From Aquisphaera insulae (GTDB taxonomy: Bacteria; Planctomycetota; Planctomycetia; Isosphaerales; Isosphaeraceae), in the NCBI RefSeq assembly GCF_011064615.1, contig NZ_JAALJH010000022.1, positions 45,116 to 109,115 on the forward strand: 64,000 nucleotides of DNA, read 5' to 3'. The translations under genes and the position numbers were made by a program. Positions 1 to 11,400 of the stretch are shown here, one piece after another. Every line of letters begins with the position of its first letter. The first letter of the stretch is position 1. Under the pieces are notes generated by a model that saw only the letters and a list, made by a program, of their open reading frames with translations, was not told where the DNA came from and searched no databases.

Positions 1-2204
<2,204 letters not shown>

Positions 2205-2207
2205 GGA

Positions 2208-5200
2208 TCACGGCTCGAGTCGCTTGAGGAGGGCCTCGACTTCGTCGTCCGTGAGCGCATCGAGGTCGATGGCGGGGGGGGCCGGCGGCTCCAGGATCGC
2301 GCGGCGATCCGCGTCCGAGAGGATCGGCAGCGCGGCGATCGGCCGATCGGGATCGGCGCCGATGGCCTCCAGCAGGACCCTCAGGCTGCCGAGGATCTGT
2401 TCGGCAGTCTCCGCGTCGAACAGGTCGCGGCTGTACTGGAGCTCCAGGTTCAGGCCGCGGTCCGTCTCCGCGGCGAAGAGGGCGAGATCGAACTTGGCCG
2501 TCCCGTTCGGGGACTCCCTGGGAGTCATGGTCAGGCTCGTCGATTCGAAGGCGGGCAGGGGGGCGTCCTGGAGCGCGAACAGGACCTGGAAGATCGGCGA
2601 CCGTGACGGATCCCGATCGGGCTCGATCGCCGCCACGACCCGGTCGAACGGCACGTCCTGGTGGGCATATGCGCCGAGCGCCTCCTGCCGGACCCGGCGC
2701 AGGACCTCGGGGAAGCTCGGGCTCCCCTCGAGCCGGGCTCGGATCGCCAGGGTGTTCACGAACAGGCCGATGAGCGGCTCGAGCTCGGACCGCGTGCGGC
2801 CCGCGATCGGCGTCCCCACGGCGAAGTCGTCCCGGTTCGCGTACCGGCCCAGCAGGACCTGGAAGGCCGCCATCAGCGTCATGTAGAGGGTCGCATGCTC
2901 CCGGCGTCCGATGGCCTTGAGCTCGCCCAGGAGGCCCGCCGGCAGGTCGACGCTCAGCGAGCCGCCGCGGCCCGAGGGGAGCGCCGGCCGCGGATGGTCC
3001 GTCGGCAAGTCCAGCCGCGGCACGCCCGCGAGCCGTTCGCCCCAGAAACGCAACTGCACATCCATCGCCCCGGCGCTCAGCCAATCGTCCTGCCAGGCGG
3101 CGTAGTCGGCGTACTGGATGACCGGGGCGGCGAGCGGCGACGGACGGCCCTCGGAGAAGGCCGCATACAATAGGCACGCCTCGCGGACGATCACGCCCAT
3201 CGACCAGCCGTCGGCCACGATGTGGTGGATGGTGATCAGCAGGACGTGCTCGCGATCTTTCGTCCGCACGAGCGCGGCGCGGAGGAGCGGGCCGCGGACC
3301 AGGTCGAACGGGTGGGCCGCCTCCGCGTCGACCAGCCGGGCGAGCTCCTCGGCCCGTAGGTCCTCGGGCAGCGGCCGGAGGTCGACCACGGGGAGCTCGA
3401 CGCGTGCGGTCGCCGCGATCGCCTGCCGCGGCTCGCCGCCGATCTCCGGGAAGGTCGTGCGGAGGACCTCGTGACGGCCCACGATCGCCTCGAGGGCCTC
3501 GCGGAGGACCTCGGCGTCGAGCTCGCCCTCGAGCGTCACGCCCACCGGCATGTTGTAGGCCGGGCTCGACGGATCGAGCTGATGGAGGAACCAGAGTCGC
3601 CGCTGGGCGAACGTGGCCGGCGCGTCGCCGTCACGGGGCCTCGGCACGATGGGGGGGCTTGCCGGGCCGTTCCCCTCACGGACACGTTGCTCGACCCGTC
3701 GGGCCAGGCCGGCCACGGTCGGGTCGTCCAGGAGGTCGTGGACCGAGAGCTCCACCTCGAAGAGGTCGCGGACGCGGGCCAGGGCCTGGGTGGCCAGCAG
3801 CGAGTGGCCGCCGGCCTCGAAGAAGTTGTCCTCGGCGCCGATCCGGTCGACGGACAGCACCTCGCGCCAGATCTCGGCGACGGCCTCCTCGACCGGGCTC
3901 CGAAGCGGGGACGAGCCGGCCTGACGGCCTTCGAGCCGCTCGCCGGGCTGCGGGAGCGCCTTGCGGTCGACCTTGCCGTTGGGGGTCAGCGGCAGGCTGT
4001 CCATCGAGACGAACGCCGACGGGACCATGTAATCCGGCAGCGAGAGCAGCAGGTGCGCGCGGAGGGCCGCGGCGTCGAGCCCCCAGCCCTCGGTCGGGAC
4101 GATGTAAGCGACCAGGCGCTGAATCCCTCCCGCGGCGGCGACGGCGGAGAGGACGGCCTGGCGAATCATCGGGTGCCGTTCCAGGCGGGATTCGATCTCG
4201 CCAAGCTCGATCCGGTGGCCGCGGATCTTCACCTGGTGGTCGAGCCGACCCAGGCATTCGAGCGAGTCGTCCCCCTTGCCCCGGACGTTGTCCCCGGTCC
4301 GGTACATCCGCGCGCCGGGGGTCGCGCTGAAGGGATCGGGCAGGAACCGCTCGGCCGTCAGGCCGGGGCGATTGAGGTAGCCGCGAGCGAGCCCCTCGCC
4401 GCCGATGAACAGCTCGCCCGGCACGCCCGGCGGCAGCGGCTCGAACCGCGCATCCAGGGCGTGGAGCTGTGTCCGGCGTATGGGACCGCCGATGGTGATC
4501 GCCGAGTCCCCCCGCTCCACCTTGGCCGCGGACGACCAGATCGTCGTCTCGGTCGGGCCGTAGAGGTTCCAGAGCGACTCCCCCTTCTCGAGCAGCCGGT
4601 CGGCGAGCTCGCGCGACAGGGCCTCGCCGCCGCAGAGCATGGCCAGCCTCGGCGAGCCCTCCCAGCCGGCGTCCAGGAGCATCCGCCAGGTCGAGGGCGT
4701 GGCCTGGAGGAACGTGTAGTCGCCCCGGTCGATCTCCTTCGCGAGCGCCAGGCCGTCGGCCGCGACCTCCCGGCCCGCCAGGGTGACCCGGGCTCCCTGG
4801 ATGAGCGGCAGGAAGATCTCGAGCGCGGCGATGTCGAACGAGAGCGTGGTGACGGCGAGCAGGTGGTCCTCCGCCGTCATCCGGAAGGTCCCGCGCATCG
4901 CCGTCAGGAAGTTCGTGAGCGACCGATGGGTGATCTCGACGCCCTTGGGGATCCCCGTCGAGCCGGAGGTGTAGATCACGTACGCACGCGAGTCGGGCGC
5001 CGGCGTCGGCCCCCTCTCGGGCGGTGCCGCAGGTTCGGCCCGGTCGATCTCGGACAGCAGCCGGACCCGAACGCCGTCCAGCGGGACCAGATCACGCAGG
5101 GGTTGCTCGGTCACCACCGTTCGCATGGCCGAGTCGCGGACCATGTGCGCCAGCCGGTCGGCGGGGAAGTCCGGGTCGAGCGGGACATACGCGCCGCCGG

Positions 5201-5492
5201 CCTTGAGGATGCCGAGCAGACCGACGACCATGTCCACCGACCGCGTCGCCAGCAGGCCAACCAGGGACTCGGGGCCGACGCCGTCGCCGCGCAGGAGTGT
5301 CGCCAGCCGGTCCGCCCGTTCGTTCAACTCGGCGTAGGTAAGCTCGCGATCGCCGCAGATGACCGCCGGGTTGTCCGGCGTCCGCCTCGCCTGGAGCTCG
5401 AACAGCCGGGTGACGGGAAGCTCGAGGTTGGCCCCCTGGAGCTTCTTCCCCAGGAGCCTTCGTTTCTCTTCCACGGAAGGACTGGTCGTCAT
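2208..5492 (-). CDS. Non-ribosomal peptide synthetase, A-T-C, probable initiation protein
   Basis: This 1094-residue protein begins directly with an adenylation domain (about 25-530: YTSGSTGIPKG at 174, YGPTETT at 311, TPNGK at 503), followed by a carrier domain (NFFEAGGHSLLATQ, serine 564) and a condensation domain (about 625-1060, HHIVADG at 756). It ends in a short acidic tail (LTDDEVEALLKRLEP) that may serve as a linker or docking segment. With no condensation domain before the first A domain, it looks like the loading protein of an assembly line. The pocket residues read by eye against GrsA are DILQLGLIW(K), the classical glycine code. The ATG at 5492 is preferred over an upstream TTG at 5585, because the similarity starts near it and GGAG lies upstream. 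The next NRPS starts 3 bases after this stop, so the two are almost certainly co-translated. No MbtH, thioesterase, transporter or phosphopantetheinyl transferase gene is seen to the right. Confidence 0.95.
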   Translation of the reverse strand: MTTSPSVEEKRRLLGKKLQGANLELPVTRLFELQARRTPDNPAVICGDRELTYAELNERADRLATLLRGDGVGPESLVGLLATRSVDMVVGLLGILKAGGAYVPLDPDFPADRLAHMVRDSAMRTVVTEQPLRDLVPLDGVRVRLLSEIDRAEPAAPPERGPTPAPDSRAYVIYTSGSTGIPKGVEITHRSLTNFLTAMRGTFRMTAEDHLLAVTTLSFDIAALEIFLPLIQGARVTLAGREVAADGLALAKEIDRGDYTFLQATPSTWRMLLDAGWEGSPRLAMLCGGEALSRELADRLLEKGESLWNLYGPTETTIWSSAAKVERGDSAITIGGPIRRTQLHALDARFEPLPPGVPGELFIGGEGLARGYLNRPGLTAERFLPDPFSATPGARMYRTGDNVRGKGDDSLECLGRLDHQVKIRGHRIELGEIESRLERHPMIRQAVLSAVAAAGGIQRLVAYIVPTEGWGLDAAALRAHLLLSLPDYMVPSAFVSMDSLPLTPNGKVDRKALPQPGERLEGRQAGSSPLRSPVEEAVAEIWREVLSVDRIGAEDNFFEAGGHSLLATQALARVRDLFEVELSVHDLLDDPTVAGLARRVEQRVREGNGPASPPIVPRPRDGDAPATFAQRRLWFLHQLDPSSPAYNMPVGVTLEGELDAEVLREALEAIVGRHEVLRTTFPEIGGEPRQAIAATARVELPVVDLRPLPEDLRAEELARLVDAEAAHPFDLVRGPLLRAALVRTKDREHVLLITIHHIVADGWSMGVIVREACLLYAAFSEGRPSPLAAPVIQYADYAAWQDDWLSAGAMDVQLRFWGERLAGVPRLDLPTDHPRPALPSGRGGSLSVDLPAGLLGELKAIGRREHATLYMTLMAAFQVLLGRYANRDDFAVGTPIAGRTRSELEPLIGLFVNTLAIRARLEGSPSFPEVLRRVRQEALGAYAHQDVPFDRVVAAIEPDRDPSRSPIFQVLFALQDAPLPAFESTSLTMTPRESPNGTAKFDLALFAAETDRGLNLELQYSRDLFDAETAEQILGSLRVLLEAIGADPDRPIAALPILSDADRRAILEPPAPPAIDLDALTDDEVEALLKRLEP

Positions 5493-6060
5493 CTCGGCGT
5501 CGAAACTCCGGAGTCCAGACGGATCGAATCGGCCTCGCGCCCGACCCTTCGCCCGCGTCCGCGGTGCTGAGATCGGGCGAGGCAACAGCCACCCGCCGCC
5601 CCTGTCGCTTCACGGATCTGAGGAGGAGATCCCCAACCCGATCATCCGAAGGACTTCTTGTCAACCGATGGCGCGGGCGCACGGGTAGGCGTGAATACCA
5701 CCTGACTATATTGCCCTTTTGTCGCATCTTCAAGAACCCAGCGAGTCTTCCTGATCGGAAGTCCCTGCGTGAACGGGGTCTTGCGACAGGCGGATTCTCC
5801 GTCTTCGAGCCCGCGTCAGGTCGCCACGTCGGGTCATTTCAGTCAACGGAGTCCAGCAGGGATATCGGGTGGCCGTGGTGAAACACCACGGGACAGGACC
5901 GGCCCGGTGAGGAATCGTTCCCCCCTTACGAAGGGGGGATTCAGGGGGGTGAATTCGACCGTCATGGCCTGGACAATACACCCCCTCCGACTCCCGCGTG
6001 GTAAGGGAGAGAGCCCGATTCCGCCTCGTCCCGAGCCCTCCACTTCGGCCGGACGATGCC
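5493..6060. other. Intergenic region upstream of NRPS operon
   Basis: These 568 bases have no convincing gene. They should hold the NRPS promoter (minus strand). They contain a short hairpin, CCGTGGTG and CACCACGG around 5873-5890, belonging to a motif also seen at 7731-7780, and repeat copy B at 5912-6015. No clear sigma-70 boxes or regulator site was recognised. Confidence 0.6.
5912..6015. repeat. Double-hairpin dispersed repeat, copy B
   Basis: This intergenic copy of the element at 1501-1605 has the same left hairpin (CCCCCCTTACGAAGGGGGG), the same CAGGGGGGT core and a degenerate right hairpin (CTCCCGCGTGGTAAGGGAGAG). It lies between the NRPS start and the small membrane protein gene. 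Roughly 15 differences are counted over 105 positions. The shared left edge is GAATCG and the shared right edge is GAGAGCC. Confidence 0.8.
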
Positions 6061-6366
6061 TCAGGCCCGCTCGGCGAGCTTGCGATCGATCGACTCGAGG
6101 AGCTCGACCATGCGCTCGGTCTTTTGCTCCATGGTCGCCATGTGCTGGCGAGCGAATTTCATCTGCTCGTGTGCCTTCGCCACGTCCGCGCGATTTCTTC
6201 GCATGACCACGAAGAAAAGCGCCATGATGATCACGCCCGGGGCAAGAATCAGGGCGAGCGTCAGCCAGGAGGAGGAATTGCCCCCCGCTCCATCCTGTCC
6301 GAAGGCCGTCGCGGGCAGGAGGAGGATCGTCAGAGCCATCAGGCTCGTCATGCTCACGACCTTCAT
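6061..6366 (-). CDS. Small exported single-pass membrane protein with C-terminal coiled coil
   Basis: This 101-residue protein has a signal peptide (MKVVSMTSLMALTILLLPATAFG, cleavage expected after AFG), a short Ser/Gly/Asn stretch, one transmembrane helix (about 35-58, LTLALILAPGVIIMALFFVV), an RRNR positive stop-transfer and a charged helical tail (ADVAKAHEQMKFARQHMATMEQKTERMVELLESIDRKLAER) likely to form a cytoplasmic coiled coil. The ATG at 6366 is chosen because GAGGTG precedes it by about 8 bases and it gives a proper signal peptide. No family with a known function is recognised. Confidence 0.75.
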   Translation of the reverse strand: MKVVSMTSLMALTILLLPATAFGQDGAGGNSSSWLTLALILAPGVIIMALFFVVMRRNRADVAKAHEQMKFARQHMATMEQKTERMVELLESIDRKLAERA

Positions 6367-6540
6367 CGCGGACACCTCAGAATTGCTGGCCCACGGCCTT
6401 GCAGGCAAGACAGCGCGGGCGAGTGAACACGTCGAAGCTGGCCGCATCGTGCCACCACAGCGTGGCACCGTCCGGCCTCTCGGCGCAGAGATCATTGTCA
6501 TCGAGCTGGCCCACGAAAACCACCTTGGGACCACATTCGA

Positions 6541-6600
6541 AAGCGATTTCCGACTTTGGTGAAACTGGCCCGGCCGAATTCGGGATTGTACTGAGTAAAG
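6541..6600. repeat. Dispersed repeat, related to 60821-60878
   Basis: Read on the minus strand this contains ACTCAGTACAATCCCG and, further on, AGTTTCACCAAAGTCGG. The same two blocks in the same order and spacing (ACTCAATACAGTCCCG and AGTTTCACCAAAATGG) occur at 60821-60878 on the plus strand. It lies just before the 6645 gene. The two copies are 54 kb apart in unrelated contexts, so a dispersed repeat family is the simplest reading. Confidence 0.6.
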
Positions 6601-6644
6601 GCCGCGCCCATCGAGCGCGCGGCCCACAACTTGGAGACACTCCC

Positions 6645-8306
6645 ATGGCCACCGCCGCCCAGATCCAAGCCAACCGGAACAACGCGAAGAAGAGCAGCGG
6701 ACCGAGGACAGAGGCGGGCAAGGCGGCTTCCAGAATGAACGCCCTCAAGCACGGCAACCGCTCCAAGCAGCTCGCCATGCCGGTGCTCCCCCAGGAGGAC
6801 CCGAAGGAGCTCGACCGCCGCGTCCGCGAGTATGTCCAGGCCGGCAAGGCGGGCAACGCCATCGAGCGCGACCTGCTGACTCGCGCCGCCCGGCTCTCGT
6901 TCATGCTCGAGCGGTCCGACCGCGCCGAGGCCGCCTACCTGGCCAGGCTCGCCCGCGCGGCCCTCAAGGCGGAGGCGAACGAACCCAGCGAGGAGCGGGA
7001 GCGGCGGGTCGAGCACCTCGCGCGGGACCTCTTCCTCGAGGCCGCCCCCGGCTGCCACCGCAACTCGGACATCTTCCGCGACGTCCCGGCCGCCTTCCTG
7101 GCCGGGCTCGAGGAGATGCACGAGGGCCGCGCCTGGCTGATCCGCCAGTGGCTGACCCAGATCAACCTGCTCTGCGGCCGCGACCAGTTCGGCTGGGGCG
7201 ACTTCTACCGCTACGTCCGGCTCCTGGGCAAGCTCCAGACCGAGGCCAACGTCGACCTGGAGCTGAACGCCGTGATCGCCGCCTTCGACGCGTTCCTCGG
7301 CGGCGGCAAGGGGCAGGCGTTCTACGAGTACTACTGCCGCCGGACGCGGATCTACGACAAGTTCTACGAGGGCCATCGCTCCTGGCGGGTGCTCGGCGAG
7401 CCGCCGGCGAGCTCTGACGCGGCCCAGGACTTTTTGATCGACCTGGCGGAGCGGAAGCTGGCGCGGCTGGAGGCGATGGAGGCCGCCGCGACCGACGACG
7501 ACGTCGACGCCGACGAGCTGGCCGACGCGGCCGCGTTCGACGCCGGCCCGGAGCTGGACCGGCACCGGCGGACCTCCACGGCGCGAGGGCGGGAGCTGCT
7601 CCGGATCCTGGACGCGGTCGTCCGTCTCAAGAAGTGCCCGGGCATGAGCCATGATGAGGCCGTCGAGGAATCGGAGGAGCCGACCGAGGCAAGGACGACG
7701 ATCAAACCCAATCCGGAGAGGTCAGAAGTCCGGGTGGCTGTGGTGGAGACGCAGGCGACACCACGGGATCGGCCTGGCACCGAGACGGCCTGCGCGGGCG
7801 GCGAAGGCTCGCCGGCCGTGGGGTCGCTGCGCTCCTCCACATCCACCCACTTGTCCGCCCGCAGCACAGGAGAGGAGACAGTGGGGAGCGAAGGCGTGCC
7901 GGCCGTGGGGTCGCTGCGCTCCTCCAGAGCCACCCCGATGCCGGTCCCGGGGGCCGAAGGGGAGGGCGAAGGCCCGCCGGCCGTGGGGTCGCTTCACGCC
8001 TCCGAGGCCATCCCCTTGCCTGCGGCGGACGAGAAATCTGGTCCTGGCGTTGCGAGCGGATGGAACGCAAGCCCTGATTGTGAAGAGGGCTGCGACGAAT
8101 CCAGTGAGACCGTCGAGGCGCGAACGAACCCGATTCCGGGCGTGGCAGAAGGTGCGGTGCGGAGGCCGTCCGGCGAGGAGGCCGAGGTCAGGGCGAGCGC
8201 GGCCAATGACCCGGATGTTCCCGGATCTCCCTCCGAGCCGGCTGAAGACAACATCGACGGAGGGAATGTCGCCGCTGGTGCACGAAGACGTGGGAATCTG
8301 TCCTAG
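6645..8306 (+). CDS. Conserved planctomycete-type protein of unknown function with repeat-expanded tail
   Basis: This 553-residue protein starts MATAAQIQANRNNAKKSSGPRTEAGKA, an N-terminus I associate with a multicopy protein family of planctomycetes and some acidobacteria whose function is unknown. The basic N-terminal part (NRNNAKKSSGPRT, ALKHG) resembles DNA-associated sequences, but no defined domain is recognised. Residues up to about 340 are helical and charged, rich in Ala, Arg and Glu, with an FYEYYCRRTRIYDKFYEGHRSW segment. From about residue 345 the composition changes: acidic Asp/Glu runs, then a low-complexity tail with three in-frame units of the type PAVGSLRSS (separate entries) and no obvious fold. 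The ATG at 6645 has GGAG 8 bases upstream; an open frame extends further 5' but lacks family similarity. Confidence 0.8.
   Translation: MATAAQIQANRNNAKKSSGPRTEAGKAASRMNALKHGNRSKQLAMPVLPQEDPKELDRRVREYVQAGKAGNAIERDLLTRAARLSFMLERSDRAEAAYLARLARAALKAEANEPSEERERRVEHLARDLFLEAAPGCHRNSDIFRDVPAAFLAGLEEMHEGRAWLIRQWLTQINLLCGRDQFGWGDFYRYVRLLGKLQTEANVDLELNAVIAAFDAFLGGGKGQAFYEYYCRRTRIYDKFYEGHRSWRVLGEPPASSDAAQDFLIDLAERKLARLEAMEAAATDDDVDADELADAAAFDAGPELDRHRRTSTARGRELLRILDAVVRLKKCPGMSHDEAVEESEEPTEARTTIKPNPERSEVRVAVVETQATPRDRPGTETACAGGEGSPAVGSLRSSTSTHLSARSTGEETVGSEGVPAVGSLRSSRATPMPVPGAEGEGEGPPAVGSLHASEAIPLPAADEKSGPGVASGWNASPDCEEGCDESSETVEARTNPIPGVAEGAVRRPSGEEAEVRASAANDPDVPGSPSEPAEDNIDGGNVAAGARRRGNLS
7731..7780. 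repeat. Short hairpin repeat inside coding tail, related to 5862-5908
   Basis: CGGGTGGCTGTGGTG is followed by ACACCACGGGATCGGCC. At 5866-5905 the related string is CGGGTGGCCGTGGTG followed by ACACCACGGGACAGGACCGG. Both carry a GTGGTG/CACCAC stem. Here the copy is read through as VRVAVVETQATPRDRPG inside the 6645-8306 protein. Two short copies only, so the family assignment is tentative. Confidence 0.45.
7801..8004. repeat. Three near-identical 39-bp units in the 3' part of the 6645 gene
   Basis: Units at 7801-7839, 7888-7926 and 7966-8004 share GCGAAGGC, then GCCGGCCGTGGGGTCGCT; the first two continue GCGCTCCTCCA. Spacing is 87 and 78 bases, both multiples of three, so each encodes the same peptide (EG-PAVGSLRSS; the last has LHAS). 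The first two units differ by only a couple of bases. This looks like a dispersed element that has been duplicated in frame, or a selected protein repeat. Confidence 0.8.
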
Positions 8307-8484
8307 GGTTCTCCCGACCGACCCGGAAGATGAGCTAGACTGCCCGCCCTGTCGGCGGCCGGGAATCGAGGGATGCCGCGGAGGCCCCGCACGGCGATGG
8401 TTCGCCGGACCGGGCGCCGCGGGAGCGATCCTCCACCAGGGTCTAGCTCGAGAGGGACTTCGACCCATCAGGGGGAATTCGACG

Positions 8485-11400
8485 ATGTCGTACCGTGCTC
8501 GCAGCCAGTCACTCCACGACTCGCGACCTGCGTCCGCTCGCGACCTCTCGCGCACCCGGCGAGGGCGGGCGGCCCTGAGGGCCTGGCGCCTCCAGCCGCT
8601 GGAATCGCGCCAGCTCCTCTCGACGGTCACCGCGGTTGACGACGCCTACAACACCGACGCGAAGACGAACCTGGTCGTGGCCGCGCCCGGGGTCCGTGCC
8701 AACGACTCGACCTCGGACGGCGGCGTCTTCTCGGCGGCCCTGGTGAAGGGGCCGGCCCATGGCTCGGTCGTCCTCAATCCGGACGGCTCGTTCGAGTACG
8801 CACCGAAGGGGGGTTACACGGGCCTCGACACGTTCACGTACGTCGCGGTCGAAGGGCTGACGAGCTCGGCCGCGGCCACGGTCGTCATCTCCGTGAATGC
8901 CAAGACCCAGGTGGTCAGCAACACCAACGATTCCGGCCCGGGCTCGCTCCGGCAGGCCCTCGCCGTCGCCGCGGCCTCGAACACGGCGGCGCCCGACGTC
9001 ATCAAGTTCGCGATCCCAGGCACAGGGCCGTTCGTGATCCGGCCGCTGACCCCCTTGCCGGCGATCTCGCACCCGACCGTGATCGACGGCACGACCCAGC
9101 CCGGCTCTCAGCCCAACAGCCTGGCGGCGGGCGAGAACGCCGTGATCCTGGTCCAGATCGACGGCTCGTTGCTCCCCGCCGGGTCGCCCGGCCTGGTCAT
9201 CAGCGCGGGGGGGAGCACCGTCAAGGGGCTCTCGATCACGGCCTTCGCCAGCCCGATCGACATCCACGACGGCGGAGGGAACACCATCCAGGGGAACTTC
9301 CTGGGCCTCGATCCGAGCGGCGCGGCTGCGCTCAATTCCGGGCCGATGATCGTCTCCGGAGCGGGGGGGAACCTCATCGGCGGGCCGAAGCCCGCTCAGC
9401 GGAACGTCATCGACGGCTCGGGGAGCTATGAGGTCACCATCGCCGGGGCCGGCAACGTCTTCCAGGGGAACTTCGTCGGGACCGACCTTTCCGGGAGCCA
9501 GCGGCTGACGCTCGCCGGCGGCGTGCTCGTCGCGGGGGCCTCGAACACGACCGTCGGCGGATTGAAGCCGGATTCGGGCAATGTCCTCACCGGCCTGACC
9601 ATCGGGACCTCGAGCAGCCCCGGCGCCACGACCGGGACGCTCGTCCAGGGGAACTCGATCGGCGCCGACGCGGCCGGATGGAGCGGCTTCTCGGGTGGAA
9701 CCAGCCTGGTCATCTTCGCCGGCTCGGGGACCGTGATCGGCGGGACCCGGGCCACGGCCGGGAACGTGATCCGCGACATCCTCGTGGAGCCGGGCGGGGC
9801 CGGGACGTCCATCCAGGGGAACGCGATCGGGGTGGACGCGACCGGCCTCCATTCCCTGGGGGCGACCGGCAGCGGCATCACCCTGGACTACGCCGTGAAC
9901 GTCACGATCGGCGGGACCAGCAAGAACTCCGGCAACGTCATCTCCGGCAATGCCCACGGCTATGGGATCGTCGGCTACTTCTTCGGGGCCTCGTCGATCG
10001 TGGTCCAGGGGAACGTCATCGGCGCCGATTCGGCGGGCGTCACGGCCGTGCCGAACGGGATGGGCGGCATCCGACTGGGCGGGGTCGGGAACGTGATCGG
10101 CGGGACCGACAAGAATGCCGGCAACGTGATCTCCGGCAACGGCGGCCCGGGCCTGATCTTCGATTACGGCAGCTCTTCGGCCCTGGTCCAGGGGAACCTC
10201 ATCGGCACCGACGCCACCGGGTCCTACCCGCTCGGCAATGCCGGCGACGGCATCTCGGTGCAGGGGCTCGGCTCGAACGACAACACGCTCGGCGGGACCG
10301 CGAAGGGGGCCGGGAACGTCATCGCGTTCAACGGCGGATCGGGCGTGGGGATCCTCTCGAGCTCCGGCGCCGTCCGCAACGCGATCCTGTCGAACTCGAT
10401 CTACGGCAACGCGGGGCTCGGGATCGACCTGGGCGACGACGGTCTGACCCCGAACACGCCCGGCGGGCCGCACGACGGGCCCAACAACCTCCAGAACACG
10501 CCGGTCCTCCGGGTCGCGGCCTCGCGGAACAACCAGACGATCGTCAAGGGGACGCTGAATGCCGCGGCGAACGCGGCGTTCACGATCCAGGTCTTCGCCA
10601 ACGCGTCCGCCGACCCGTCCGGATCCGGCCCCGGCCAGACGCTGCTCGGCACGATCGCCGTCCAGACCGACTCCTCGGGCAACGCGAGATTCCAGGGCTC
10701 GTTCAAGACGCAGCCGGGGACGGTCGTCTCCGCGACCGCGACCGACGCGGCCGGCAACACCTCGGAGCTCTCCGCCGCGGCCGCGATCGTGCCGATGTCG
10801 GGCAAGCTGCTGGCCCAGGACGACGCCTACCGGATCGACCAGGACAATGCCCTAATGATCGCCGGTCCCGGCGTGCAGGCGAACGACCTTTCGTTCGACG
10901 GCAGCGGCTTCACGTCGACGATCGTGACCGGCCCCGCCCACGGGGCGATCACCCTGGGCGGCGACGGGTCGTTCGTCTACGTCCCGGCCGCGGGCTATGT
11001 CGGCACCGACCACTTCACCTACGCGGACAGGCTCGGCAACGCCTCGGCCCTGGCGACGGTCACGATCACGGTCGCCGCCAAGACGTTCACCGTGACGAAC
11101 ACCAACGACGACGGGCCGGGCTCGCTCCGCCAGGCGATCCTGGACGCCAACCTCGCCACCACGGCCAGCCCGGACACGATCCGGTTCGCGATCGAGGGGG
11201 ACGGCCCGTTCGTGATCATGCCCCTGTCGCCGCTCCCCGCGATCACCCACGCGACGATCCTGGACGGCTACTCCCAGCCGGGCGCCCAGGCCGCGACCGC
11301 GGACCCCGGGAGCACGGCCGTCATCCTGGTCCAGCTCAACGGCCTGGCGCAGATGAACGGCGGCGACGGCCTGGTGGTGACCTCGCCCGGCGTCGTCATC

